In this document: one piece after another, positions 1 to 8,707 of the stretch
Position numbering within the stretch: position 1 is the first letter of the stretch
Layout of the letters: every line of letters begins with the position of its first letter
Assembly (NCBI GenBank): GCA_004212735.1
Contig: SHBD01000014.1
Coordinates: 1 to 38,992, forward strand
Length of the DNA: 38,992 nucleotides
Direction: 5' to 3'
DNA from: SAR116 cluster bacterium
GTDB lineage: Bacteria; Pseudomonadota; Alphaproteobacteria; Puniceispirillales; Puniceispirillaceae
Translations under genes and position numbers: made by a program
Notes under the pieces: generated by a model
Databases searched by the model: none
What the model saw: only the letters and a program-made list of their open reading frames with translations
Told to the model about the DNA's origin: nothing

Positions 1-264
1 CACTCCAGATGGCACATAAACGCCCTCTGGTTCACCATCCCACACATCATCTCCCCGCAAACCCAGCTTTTCAACCGTGACGTCGGCCACGACAGCATCA
101 ATCTGCCCGGTTGCGGGGACAATGCAGGTCTCGTACCCGGGCGTTGCATATTCAAAGCGGTCACCACGGGTCAATTTCACAATGTTGAAATAGGTCAACG
201 GAACATACGCATCGCGCACATCAATGATAGCTTTGTTTTGATTATTGAAAGGCGCGATATGCAT
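1..264 (-). CDS. IolB-like 5-deoxyglucuronate isomerase paralogue (partial, C-terminus off the edge)
   Basis: The first 88 codons of a gene that runs off the left edge; no stop is seen. It aligns by eye with the N-terminal half of KduI/IolB-family 5-deoxyglucuronate isomerases: LTYFNIVKLTRGDRF, then ETCIVPATG, and VYVPSG near the cut, matching the LTYxxF...GE..CxVxxxG...VYxP pattern of IolB. The ATG is preceded by GAGGAG with good spacing. It is the last visible gene of the inositol operon, 50 bases after the kinase at 315-1319. A complete IolB lies at 4021-4824, so this is a second, divergent copy. It may act on a related uronate or deoxy-sugar rather than the same substrate. The catalytic metal-ligand half is outside the window, so activity cannot be judged. 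Confidence 0.75.
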   Translation of the reverse strand, partial: MHIAPFNNQNKAIIDVRDAYVPLTYFNIVKLTRGDRFEYATPGYETCIVPATGQIDAVVADVTVEKLGLRGDDVWDGEPEGVYVPSGV

Positions 265-314
265 CTCGTGATCTCCTCATGATTTCTGTGCTGTTGGGTG
301 CCGCATCCACCTGT

Positions 315-1319
315 TTACGAGGACGCATAGCCAGCCATGAAACTGGCAAGCTCATGCCTGTTTGGCATCGCAGAGGCGCAGCCAGTTCTACTCACAACAA
401 GGGCTGCCGCCGCTGATCCCTCACGAATTACCACCTCAAGGCTAAGGCCATCCTGTAACCGCGCGAGCAATGTTCCCAAAAACGCATCGCCTGAACCGAA
501 TGGCTTGGCCAATTTTACCGGGAAAACGCCGAATTGCTGAATATCGCCGCCTAGCAACAGACGGCATCCTTTATGCCCCTGCTTGTAAACAATAATCTGC
601 CCGTCTGCCGCCATCTCGCGGGCAAGTGCAAAACCATCCCCATCAGCTCTGTCTCGGCTCGTGGCCAGCAGAGCAAACTCCTCATCATTCCCGACAATCA
701 TGTCACATTTGCGCGTAAAATTCAGCGTCCGTTCAGCTGCAACAGCCGAGGACTGCCATGCACTTGCACGGTAATCAACATCCAGAATCACCGGTTTTTT
801 CGCCTTCTGTGCAGCTTCGGCAAGGGTCTCGAGGGCGCGATCGGACGGACCATCAGACAGGGCAGTGCCTGTCAGTACGAGCGCTGCGACCCCATCAAAA
901 TCAATCCGAGACACATGGGCTTGCGAGAGCTGCATGTCACTGGCGTTATTGCGGTAAATGACAACATTCGCGTCATCTGGACGGCTCTCGGCAATCGCCA
1001 GCGAGCTACGGGTCATCGGTTCATCGGTGAAATGAAGATGATCTGTGTTAACACCATAATATGCCAGTTTCGAGGCGACAAACCGGCCAACCGCGTCATC
1101 GCTGAGAACTGACACAAGGCCTACATCCTTGCCATGACGGGCAATCGCGACAGCGATGTTTCCCGCTGAACCGCCGAGATCGGCAACGAAAGACGAGGCC
1201 TGTGTGATCGTTGTGCCTGCCGGCTCGGGATAAAGATCCATGCCGGCACGCCCAACAACAAGAAAACGACCATCTCTCAGGCTGGCAATGACCTCAGGTG
1301 AAGACAGGCGACGCCCCAT
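315..1319 (-). CDS. PfkB-family sugar kinase, IolC-like second copy
   Basis: A 334-residue PfkB/ribokinase-family kinase, cytoplasmic, expected to phosphorylate a sugar or deoxy-keto-acid with ATP. Near the N-terminus it has FLVVGRAGMDLYPEP and GGSAGNIAVAIARHG (substrate-side glycines). The PfkB signature 2 is at about 275-280 as GSGDAF with catalytic Asp278; the usual first glycine-alanine is replaced by GS. It resembles the kinase half of IolC but lacks the DUF2090 domain present in the full IolC at 6738-8651. Its ATG shares one base with the stop of the PhyH gene upstream (TAATG), so the two are probably translationally coupled. The position between a PhyH oxygenase and a second IolB-like gene suggests a kinase for a modified inositol breakdown product. 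5-dehydro-2-deoxygluconokinase or 2-keto-3-deoxygluconate kinase are the alternatives. Confidence 0.8.
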   Translation of the reverse strand: MGRRLSSPEVIASLRDGRFLVVGRAGMDLYPEPAGTTITQASSFVADLGGSAGNIAVAIARHGKDVGLVSVLSDDAVGRFVASKLAYYGVNTDHLHFTDEPMTRSSLAIAESRPDDANVVIYRNNASDMQLSQAHVSRIDFDGVAALVLTGTALSDGPSDRALETLAEAAQKAKKPVILDVDYRASAWQSSAVAAERTLNFTRKCDMIVGNDEEFALLATSRDRADGDGFALAREMAADGQIIVYKQGHKGCRLLLGGDIQQFGVFPVKLAKPFGSGDAFLGTLLARLQDGLSLEVVIREGSAAAALVVSRTGCASAMPNRHELASFMAGYASS

Positions 1320-2209
1320 TAAAAGACTTTCTTGGTGGCATCATGATTGGGATCATCCGGATCAGTCGTTTCAGCGCGCAAGAAGGCGTACGTAATATCC
1401 TCAACACCTTTCCAGCTGTAGGGATCATTGCCACATACCATAACAATATCACGCATATCACGCGTTGGGGAAATGCGCCCATCCCAATCCCAGGGCAACA
1501 TGGAATTCGCACTCATGTAATGATTCACCAGCGCCCTGCGGAACGTGCCTTCCGGTGCCTTGTTTGGGAAGCTGCGATGATGCAGATAGCCATTGAAGAT
1601 TATCGCAGCACCCCGTTTGACCTCAACAGAGATGCCCATATCTTCATCATCCGGGGTGCCTGTCAATTCATTGCCACTGTCAAAGTCGGCCGACCCATGA
1701 GGCGCAGTGTCATAGATCACACCATCTGCATGGCTGCCCGGTCTAACCCATAGGCAACCATTTTCAATCGTCGCGTCATCCAGTGCCAGCCAGACACCCG
1801 CCAAAGAACGGTCACGTGTCGGGATGAAATGCTCATCCTGATGCCAAGCCTGGCCCGGCTTTCCAGATGGTTTAATGAACAGCATTGATTGCATGCATTT
1901 GACATCTGGGCCAATCAGATATGACAACGTCTCTGCAATCGCCGGATGCGCAATAAATTCATCACGGATCAAATCAGACGCCTTGTGCGGGAACTGGACG
2001 GTCAGGTAACGCGATAACACCTCTGTGTTGTCAAGGTTGTCAGGCAGTTTTGCGATGCCACGCACCGCTCCCCGTTTGCCCCTACCAATTTCGGCAGCCT
2101 CAACCAAAAGCCTGTCACAATCCTCTTGTGACAGCATGTCTGGTATGACGACATATCCGTCACGATCGTAATCTGCCTTGATCTTCACCCAATGATCCGC
2201 GGTATCCAT
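1319..2209 (-). CDS. Phytanoyl-CoA dioxygenase (PhyH) family Fe(II)/2-oxoglutarate oxygenase
   Basis: A 296-residue non-haem iron oxygenase of the PhyH family, which couples 2-oxoglutarate decarboxylation to hydroxylation or oxidative demethylation of a small substrate. The facial triad is visible: H123-x-D125 in WHQDEHF and the distal His at 210/211 in LHHRSFPN, followed by an Arg at 224/225 for 2-oxoglutarate. The N-terminal DRDGYVVIPDML is typical of the family. I chose the ATG at 2209 because GGCGGGGGGAT precedes it; a longer reading from 2242 would overlap iolE. It lies 25 bases after iolE and is coupled to the kinase downstream. PhyH enzymes are not part of the standard inositol pathway. 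The substrate is unknown; an O-methylated or otherwise substituted inositol is a reasonable guess. Confidence 0.85.
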   Translation of the reverse strand: MDTADHWVKIKADYDRDGYVVIPDMLSQEDCDRLLVEAAEIGRGKRGAVRGIAKLPDNLDNTEVLSRYLTVQFPHKASDLIRDEFIAHPAIAETLSYLIGPDVKCMQSMLFIKPSGKPGQAWHQDEHFIPTRDRSLAGVWLALDDATIENGCLWVRPGSHADGVIYDTAPHGSADFDSGNELTGTPDDEDMGISVEVKRGAAIIFNGYLHHRSFPNKAPEGTFRRALVNHYMSANSMLPWDWDGRISPTRDMRDIVMVCGNDPYSWKGVEDITYAFLRAETTDPDDPNHDATKKVF

Positions 2210-2234
2210 TATATCCCCCCGCCTTGCATACCAG

Positions 2235-3134
2235 CTAGTCAATTACCTCAAACCCAGCCTTCGTCGCCGAACTTACAAGCGCATTATATCCAATCTTTGC
2301 ATATTCGAGAGGGTTCGCCTTGATCGGGTCCTGTTCAGCCTCGATTATCACCCAACCCTCATATCCAACTTCCGCCAGACGGTGCATGATATCATCATAG
2401 TCGATCATTCCGTCTCCAGGGACTGTGAAAACACCATCAAGAACGCAATCCAGAAAGGAGCGAGATTGTTTGTTGATGGATACCAGGACGTCCTCTCTAA
2501 TGTCCTTTGTGTGAACATGATTGATGCGCGAGCCATATTTGGCGATCACGGCCGCATTATCGCCACCGGCAAATAGCAAATGACCGGTATCAAGTAATAA
2601 ATTCACTGCCTCGCCTGTATGGTTCATCAACTGGTCAATCTCAGCCTCATGCTCCACAGCGGTGCCCATATGATGATGAAAAGTCAATGGCACACCAAAA
2701 TCCGCGCAATGTTCTGCAAGTGCCGTTAGTCTGCGCCCATACGCGGCAACATCAAAATCGGCCAGCTTCGGGCGACTGGCTAGCGGCCGCTCCTGTCTGT
2801 TCTGCACTGTTTCAAAGGTTTCCCCATAAACGATGACCGGGGCACCAACATCTCGGAACAACGTCAACTGAGGCGTGATCTGCTCGATCTCGGCGGCAAG
2901 ATCATTGTTGATAATTGTTCCTGAATACCAGCCGGAGACCAATGCCAGATCGTGATCATTCAGTACAGACTTCAGCGCACCAGCCTCGGTTGGAAACTTG
3001 CCACCATTTTCGGTGCCGGTAAAGCCCGCCTGTCTGGTTTCTGCAAGACATACCTCCAGGGGTGTCTCACCACCCAGCTGCGGCAGATCATCATTGCTCC
3101 ATGAAATGGGCGACATACCAAGACGGATTTTCAT
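2235..3134 (-). CDS. iolE: Inosose dehydratase IolE
   Basis: A 299-residue TIM-barrel enzyme of the AP-endonuclease-2/sugar-isomerase family. It matches IolE, which dehydrates 2-keto-myo-inositol to 3D-(3,5/4)-trihydroxycyclohexane-1,2-dione using a divalent metal. The N-terminal MSPISWSNDDLPQLGGETPL closely follows the IolE signature. Metal and substrate residues are visible in FHHHMGT, LLDTGHLLFAGGD, NHVHTKDIR and IIEAEQDP. Length is normal. The ATG follows AGGAAAATCTGA. It sits between two PhyH oxygenase genes in the inositol operon, which is an unusual placement. It supplies the substrate for IolD. Confidence 0.93.
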   Translation of the reverse strand: MKIRLGMSPISWSNDDLPQLGGETPLEVCLAETRQAGFTGTENGGKFPTEAGALKSVLNDHDLALVSGWYSGTIINNDLAAEIEQITPQLTLFRDVGAPVIVYGETFETVQNRQERPLASRPKLADFDVAAYGRRLTALAEHCADFGVPLTFHHHMGTAVEHEAEIDQLMNHTGEAVNLLLDTGHLLFAGGDNAAVIAKYGSRINHVHTKDIREDVLVSINKQSRSFLDCVLDGVFTVPGDGMIDYDDIMHRLAEVGYEGWVIIEAEQDPIKANPLEYAKIGYNALVSSATKAGFEVID

Positions 3135-3184
3135 TCAGATTTTCCTACGATAACAAAAATCAATTTAAGGCGGATGGCAAAGCC

Positions 3185-4015
3185 CTAACCAGCGGCTGAT
3201 TTGCCCTCGGCGTTGCCGGCAGCGGCTTCCTCCAGAAACTCTGGATAGCGCAAATTCGTGCCCAGAAGTTGATGCAGATCTGGTGATGCCGCCTCAACAA
3301 CATGCGCTGCGACACCTCGTTTGAGGTCCTCCATCGGCTTCACGAATTTGGGCAGATACTGGCCCAAAACAGATGTGCGCTCTCCCGCACTGTTATTTGG
3401 CATTGAGCAATGCCAGACGAGACCTGTGAACAGCAACAAGCTGCCGGGAGGACAGGACAATTGGATAAAAGCATCATCAAAGGCCTCTTTCGTGGGATAA
3501 ACGCCCGTCTTCTGAGAATTGGGAACGACACCGGTCGCCCCGTTTTCAGCGGTGAATTCATGCAGGCTGATCAACGACTGGCAATTCATGTGAAAGCCAG
3601 CATTCATACCCGCTGGAAATTCATCAGGATCATGCATGTCCCAGTAGGGATAATCGACATGCGGCTCTTGGCCCGGTGCCCCAGGCAGGAGACGGTTTGC
3701 CGCAAATGAACCAAGGATAAACTGTTTGCCGAGGATTTTGCCAAATACCTTCATCACGGCATTTTGTTGGACCATATCAACAAAAACCTGCCCTTTATTA
3801 AGCAGATTCCAGACGCGGCGTTGAAGGTGAATCTTGTCGGCATGCTCACCGTGAAAATGCGTTGCAGCCTGCGCTGTATCAGAATGATGGTTGATAATAC
3901 GGTTGGCCTCGGCAACCTCTGCCCCGTCAAAAACGCTCTCAAACAGGTGGTATCCCGGACCATTAAGCAAATCACCGATTGCTGTTTCGCAATCCCTGTC
4001 ACTAATTGTTCTCAT
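3185..4015 (-). CDS. PhyH-family Fe(II)/2-oxoglutarate oxygenase, second copy
   Basis: A 276-residue PhyH-family oxygenase. H119-x-D121 (EPHVDYPYW) and H202 (WHCSMPN) form the iron site, with R213 (GERTSV) as the probable 2-oxoglutarate anchor. It is only distantly similar to the PhyH enzyme at 1319-2209, so it is not a recent duplication and probably acts on a different position or compound. The ATG at 4015 is preceded by AGGGGTAACGGGA and lies 5 bases after the iolB stop; an in-frame ATG 10 codons upstream would overlap iolB and is less likely. The C-terminal tail is rich in Ala, Glu and Gly. The substrate is unknown. Confidence 0.85.
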   Translation of the reverse strand: MRTISDRDCETAIGDLLNGPGYHLFESVFDGAEVAEANRIINHHSDTAQAATHFHGEHADKIHLQRRVWNLLNKGQVFVDMVQQNAVMKVFGKILGKQFILGSFAANRLLPGAPGQEPHVDYPYWDMHDPDEFPAGMNAGFHMNCQSLISLHEFTAENGATGVVPNSQKTGVYPTKEAFDDAFIQLSCPPGSLLLFTGLVWHCSMPNNSAGERTSVLGQYLPKFVKPMEDLKRGVAAHVVEAASPDLHQLLGTNLRYPEFLEEAAAGNAEGKSAAG

Positions 4016-4020
4016 TCCCG

Positions 4021-4824
4021 TTACCCCTTCAAATTCATAATCCAATCATGTGCAGGATCATTTCGAAATTTCCAAATACGTTTCGGCCCAGCCATGACAT
4101 TCAGATAGTAACTCTCATATCCATGCGGGACTCCAACCGGATGATAGCCCTGCGGCACAAGAACCACAGATCTGTCATACGCCGCCATCGACTCATCAAG
4201 ACTGCGGTCATCATTATACACACGATGCATAACATAGCCTTGAGGCGGATTTACACGATGGTAATAAGTCTCCTCCAGATAGGACTCATCCGGCAGATCG
4301 TCAGTGTCATGTTTGTGCGGCGGATAAGATGACCAATTGCCCGATGGCGTGATTACCTCAACAACCAATAGGCTATCGGCAGGCTCAGTCTCAGGCAAGA
4401 TATTGCAGACATGCCGGGTGTTTGCGCCGGTGCCCCGGGTTTCCAGCGACATCAACTCTGGCGTGATATGACGTGGCGGATGAGTGCCATCAATTCCCGG
4501 TGCACGGCAGATGGCAACCTCTGAAGCCGTTGTCGCCTCCACCTTCCACGCGGTCTGCATTGGCACATAAAAAGCATGCGCCGGCACACCATCAAAAACT
4601 GACTCACGTCCCTGAATATGACCAAAATCAACATCGCCAGCTTTCAGTGAAGCCGCGCCACTCAGCAGAACGATGCACAATTCATTGCCGTCACCGCTGC
4701 CTTCTATGACACCGCCAGGCCCCAGATCATGCAATCCAAAGCCGACATGACCCCAGCCCGCACTCTGCGGCGTGATATCGTGCACCACAGTGCCACTTGT
4801 CGGTTTTACAAGTAAATCTGCCAT
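4021..4824 (-). CDS. iolB: 5-deoxy-glucuronate isomerase IolB
   Basis: A 267-residue KduI/IolB-family cupin that isomerises 5-deoxyglucuronate to 5-dehydro-2-deoxygluconate in myo-inositol breakdown. The whole length matches: LLVKPTSG at the start, SVFDGVPAHAFYVP in the middle, and the conserved C-terminal block NWSSYPPHKHDTDDLPDES, EETYYHRVNP, VPQGYHPVGVPHGY and GPKRIWKFRNDPAHDWI. The metal-site His and Glu residues (HKHD, EETYYH, GYHP) are all present. The start follows GGGGATGGCAA. It lies 64 bases after iolD. This is the authentic copy, in contrast to the divergent paralogue at 1-264. Confidence 0.95.
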   Translation of the reverse strand: MADLLVKPTSGTVVHDITPQSAGWGHVGFGLHDLGPGGVIEGSGDGNELCIVLLSGAASLKAGDVDFGHIQGRESVFDGVPAHAFYVPMQTAWKVEATTASEVAICRAPGIDGTHPPRHITPELMSLETRGTGANTRHVCNILPETEPADSLLVVEVITPSGNWSSYPPHKHDTDDLPDESYLEETYYHRVNPPQGYVMHRVYNDDRSLDESMAAYDRSVVLVPQGYHPVGVPHGYESYYLNVMAGPKRIWKFRNDPAHDWIMNLKG

Positions 4825-4888
4825 TTGCCATCCCCATCAAAATAATCAACATTCTTATTGTCACAGAACAAACTCACCAGCGACAAGG

Positions 4889-6736
4889 TCATTTATCACC
4901 TTTTTCCTGTCGTTTGCGCCCCTGCACATAGTTTTCATAAGCTGAGTTGACAGAACCACGGTCAGAAATCGCTGGCACGGCAACGTCCCACCAGACCCCT
5001 CCGGCCTCAGTACTGGGTCCGGGATCAGTATCAATGACAATCACATCTACACCTGTGCGACCGCTGGCCATCTGCACCGCCTCTTCCAACTCATCGAGCG
5101 ATGAGACTTTCTGTGATCGGGCACCAAGGGATGCAGCGTGCGCGGCATAATCAATTTCCGGCAATATCTCATGATAGGCATCAGCCAGCAGATTATTGAA
5201 TGGGGCGCCGCCAGTTGCCGCCTGCAATCTGTTGATACAGCCATATCCGCGATTATCAGTAATGATAAGGGTCATGGAAATGCCCATCATCACTGCTGTC
5301 GCTAGCTCAGAATTCATCATCAGATAGGAACCGTCACCAGCGAAAACGACGTTGGGGCGATCAGGCGACGCCATGTACACACCAATGCCGGCTGACACCT
5401 CATAGCCCATGCAGGAAAAGCCATATTCCATGTGATAGCCATCAACAGAACCGGCCCGCCAGAGCTTATGTAATTCTCCGGGCATTGACCCGGCGGCACC
5501 CACAGCAATCGTTGGGGACGGCACATTCCTATTTACCGCGCCAATCACGGCGCTGTCTGATGGCAAGGCGTTGCCGTCAGGCTTTTTGACAACGGCATCA
5601 ACAGCTGAGTCCCACTCGCCCTTGAGTGTCGCAAACTCCTGTTGGTAGGCAGCAGATGTACGATGCCCGGCCAACGCGTATCCCAACGCCTCAACCCCGA
5701 CAAGCGCATCGCCGACAACTGTCATGGCATCATGCTTGATGGCATCATGAAGTTGCACATTGAGCGCCAGAACCTGCCCCTTGATCAATCCATTTGAACC
5801 GGTCGTGAAATCCTGTAGCCGGCTGCCAACTGACAGAACCACATCAGCTCTCTGCGCAAGTTCATTCGCTGCCGAACTGCCGGTAACACCGAGTGATCCG
5901 ACATAATTTGGATGCGCCTCCGGCATCACCGATTTGCCAGCCTGCGTAGCAGCAACGGGGATGCCGGAACTCTCGGCGAAAGCTGTCAACGCGGCACTGG
6001 CGCCAGAATAGCGCACACCACCACCGGCAAGGATCAAAGGACGTTTCGCCTCTCTAATGACGGCAATGGCCTTCGCCATTTCGGCTTCATCTGGGCGCTG
6101 GCGACGCATCTCCCAGATCCTCGACGCAAAAAATCTATCCGGGAAAGCATAGGACTCAGCCTGAACGTCTTGGCAAAGCGACAGGGTGACTGGCCCGCAT
6201 TGCGCCGGATCGGTGAGCACTGACATCGCCTTTGGCAATGACTGGAGGATTTGCTCAGGGCGTGTGATGCGATCAAAATAACGACTCACTGGCCGAAAAC
6301 AATCATTCGCTGATACGGTACCATCGGCAAAATCTTCAACCTGCTGCAACACCGGGTCCGGTCGCCGGTCAGCAAAAACATCACCCGGAAGCAACAGCAC
6401 TGGCAAGCGGTTGACATGCGCCAGCGCTGCTGCAGTCACCATATTCGTGGCACCAGGTCCAATCGAGGAGGTGACAGCCATGAATCGCCGCCGGTTCATC
6501 TGCTTTGCATAGGCGATTGCAACATGGGCCATGCCCTGTTCATTATGGCCACGAAACGTCGGCAAGCTGTCACGCTGGCCGTAGAGCGCCTCGCCCAAGC
6601 CCGCAACATTTCCATGTCCAAAGATCGCCCAAACACCTGCAAATGCCGATGCAACACTTCCATCAAGCTGGCGAATTGACTGGGCAGCCATCCATTTTGT
6701 CAGAGCTTGCGCCATCGTAAGCGTTGTGGTCGTCAT
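4889..6736 (-). CDS. iolD: 3D-(3,5/4)-trihydroxycyclohexane-1,2-dione hydrolase IolD
   Basis: A 615-residue thiamine-diphosphate enzyme that opens the inositol-derived ring to 5-deoxyglucuronate. The ThDP-activating Glu is E66 in RGHNEQG. The central FAD/nucleotide-like domain contains LILAGGGVRYSG. The ThDP/Mg motif runs from GDGSYLMM at about 467 to NRGYGC at about 495. The early GNVAGLGEAL and GPGATNMV segments are typical of IolD. Length is normal for the family. The ATG at 6736 follows GGAGAGTAAA and lies one base after the iolC stop; an ATG 10 codons upstream would overlap iolC. Confidence 0.95.
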   Translation of the reverse strand: MTTTTLTMAQALTKWMAAQSIRQLDGSVASAFAGVWAIFGHGNVAGLGEALYGQRDSLPTFRGHNEQGMAHVAIAYAKQMNRRRFMAVTSSIGPGATNMVTAAALAHVNRLPVLLLPGDVFADRRPDPVLQQVEDFADGTVSANDCFRPVSRYFDRITRPEQILQSLPKAMSVLTDPAQCGPVTLSLCQDVQAESYAFPDRFFASRIWEMRRQRPDEAEMAKAIAVIREAKRPLILAGGGVRYSGASAALTAFAESSGIPVAATQAGKSVMPEAHPNYVGSLGVTGSSAANELAQRADVVLSVGSRLQDFTTGSNGLIKGQVLALNVQLHDAIKHDAMTVVGDALVGVEALGYALAGHRTSAAYQQEFATLKGEWDSAVDAVVKKPDGNALPSDSAVIGAVNRNVPSPTIAVGAAGSMPGELHKLWRAGSVDGYHMEYGFSCMGYEVSAGIGVYMASPDRPNVVFAGDGSYLMMNSELATAVMMGISMTLIITDNRGYGCINRLQAATGGAPFNNLLADAYHEILPEIDYAAHAASLGARSQKVSSLDELEEAVQMASGRTGVDVIVIDTDPGPSTEAGGVWWDVAVPAISDRGSVNSAYENYVQGRKRQEKGDK

Positions 6737-6737
6737 T

Positions 6738-8651
6738 TTACTCTCCTGCCTTGTCCCAGGCATCAATCAGGCCTGCAAACAAGTCTGTCATGTTAGCGAC
6801 AGCCGTGTCATCATCTATCCGTCCGTTGAGCCAATCCTGCGCGGCACCAGCAAAAATCGTCCTACCAACGGCAAATCCCTTTACCAGAGGTTCAGATTTT
6901 GCATTTTCAAAGACGCTTGCCAGCACATCGGGCTCGGCCTCCTTGCCGAGGACGATGATTCCCTGCAAATGTGGATCATTGGCACGTACAATATCGCCAC
7001 ATCGCCTCCAGAATTCCGCCTCTAGGACAGGCTCCAGCTTCCACCAATCCGGTAAAATTCCTAATTCGTAAAACCGATTCATCAAGGCATGGATCTGCTC
7101 AGGAGCGGCTGGTTTATCAGGTCGCGCCGTAATTATTTCTAGCAGGAACTCATGGCGCGTCCGGCGACACGCATCCGCAAGCTGAATGAGTAGTCGCTCG
7201 TGATGGATCCGAAGTTCCTCGCTGTCATCCATGCGGCAGGGAGCCAGAACTTTGACACAATGATTTACCGGCCACTCGGCAAGCCGCGACCCAATGTCCG
7301 GTTCCTCACTCAGCGCCAACGGGAAAACACCCGATTGTTCAATTGGCCGGCCAATCCACATATCATCATCCGATGCTGCGTGGAGCGCTGAGCGGCCAAG
7401 CTCGTCATCGACCAGAATGCCAACACCCTCGCCACGTCCCAGAAGATTACGCGCAGCAGACAGCGCCAGAGTTTTAAAGGCATCAACCGCACTTTCATCC
7501 CTGCCAGCCTGTTCGGCCCATTTGACAAACTGATGCCGGTGATCAAAGGCAAAGGCTGTCAGCCTGTCATAGCGACGGTGCCTTGTCGTTGACCAATGCA
7601 AATTCTCCAACGCCTGATCCTTGCGAAGGGCAAATTGGGTGCTGCCATTTTCCAGCAGATGTGTGAGCTCCGCAAACGATGGGTAGGCTGGCGCACAGCC
7701 ATGCCGCGAAACCGCGAGCGCCCCGCACGCATTTGCGAAACTGGCACAGGTGGCCAACGACTCATCACGCAGCCAACCGCGCAGAAACCCAGACATGAAA
7801 CCGTCACCAGCGCCAAGCGTGTTGTAAATCTCAATTTTCCTGACTGGGACGCTGATACCACTGTCCCATCCACCGATGTTAGCTGCGAACACAGTGCATC
7901 CAAGTGCCCCGCGTTTGCAGACAAAAACAGCAGCGCTAAGAGCCCGACATGCGCGCAAGCCAGCAAGCGTGTCAGTTGTCCCGCTGGCAATGTGCCATTC
8001 TTCCTCGGTTCCAACAACCAGATCACAATGTGGCAAAATGGTTTGCAGATGAGCCGTGACGGCCTCGCTTGCCGCAAACCTGCTCTCGCCATCTCCATGA
8101 CCACCGAGCGCCCACAGATTGGGCCGATAATCGATGTCAAAACAGACCCTGCGACCATAGTTGCGGGCAAGTTTCATCGCCTTGAAACTCGCATCGGCAA
8201 CACCTTGAGTGCTGAAATGCGTCCCCGTTACAAGAACGGCACTCGCCGAGGCAATGAAATCCTCATCGATGTCGTCCTCGCATATCGCCATATCGGCGCA
8301 ATTTTCACGATAGAAAATCAGCGGAAATTGCTCTCTATTTCGGATACCCAACAACACCAGAGCGGTCAATCGCTGGGCGTCGGTAATCACATTGGATGTG
8401 TCAACGCCCTCAGCCTCAAGCTGCTCTCGAACAAAGCGGCCCATATGCTCATCACCAACACGGGTGATCAGCGCCGACTTCAAACCAAGACGGGCGCTAC
8501 CGATGCTGATGTTGGTTGGGCTTCCACCAATATATTTGGCAAAACTTGCCATATCCTCAAGTCGGCCACCGACCTGAGAGCCATAAAGATCAACCGATGA
8601 TCGGCCGATGCAGATGACGTCAAGCTTTGGATTATAAGGCGTGTCACCCAT
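6738..8651 (-). CDS. iolC: Bifunctional 5-dehydro-2-deoxygluconokinase / DUF2090 aldolase (IolC fusion)
   Basis: A 637-residue two-domain protein. Residues 1 to about 340 are a PfkB kinase with VICIGRSSVDLYG, the GGSPTNISIGSARLG substrate loop and NTLGAGDGF with catalytic Asp283; this half phosphorylates 5-dehydro-2-deoxygluconate. Residues about 345-637 are DUF2090, found fused to IolC in many proteobacteria and thought to act as the 5-dehydro-2-deoxyphosphogluconate aldolase (IolJ role). Lys467 (CVKVLAPCR) and Lys538 (DWWKLEP) are candidate Schiff-base lysines. No separate iolJ is seen in the window, which fits the fused aldolase doing that step. The ATG has AAGG about 10 bases upstream. 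Confidence 0.93.
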   Translation of the reverse strand: MGDTPYNPKLDVICIGRSSVDLYGSQVGGRLEDMASFAKYIGGSPTNISIGSARLGLKSALITRVGDEHMGRFVREQLEAEGVDTSNVITDAQRLTALVLLGIRNREQFPLIFYRENCADMAICEDDIDEDFIASASAVLVTGTHFSTQGVADASFKAMKLARNYGRRVCFDIDYRPNLWALGGHGDGESRFAASEAVTAHLQTILPHCDLVVGTEEEWHIASGTTDTLAGLRACRALSAAVFVCKRGALGCTVFAANIGGWDSGISVPVRKIEIYNTLGAGDGFMSGFLRGWLRDESLATCASFANACGALAVSRHGCAPAYPSFAELTHLLENGSTQFALRKDQALENLHWSTTRHRRYDRLTAFAFDHRHQFVKWAEQAGRDESAVDAFKTLALSAARNLLGRGEGVGILVDDELGRSALHAASDDDMWIGRPIEQSGVFPLALSEEPDIGSRLAEWPVNHCVKVLAPCRMDDSEELRIHHERLLIQLADACRRTRHEFLLEIITARPDKPAAPEQIHALMNRFYELGILPDWWKLEPVLEAEFWRRCGDIVRANDPHLQGIIVLGKEAEPDVLASVFENAKSEPLVKGFAVGRTIFAGAAQDWLNGRIDDDTAVANMTDLFAGLIDAWDKAGE

Positions 8652-8707
8652 TATGTGCTACCTTATTTCAGACAAACATCCGACTATCCAACAGACAGGC
8701 AGACAAC

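Noticed and set aside
7596-8600. A 334-codon open frame on the plus strand opposite iolC
   Set aside because: It lies wholly antisense to a well-conserved IolC kinase domain, has no recognisable family and no good ribosome-binding site.
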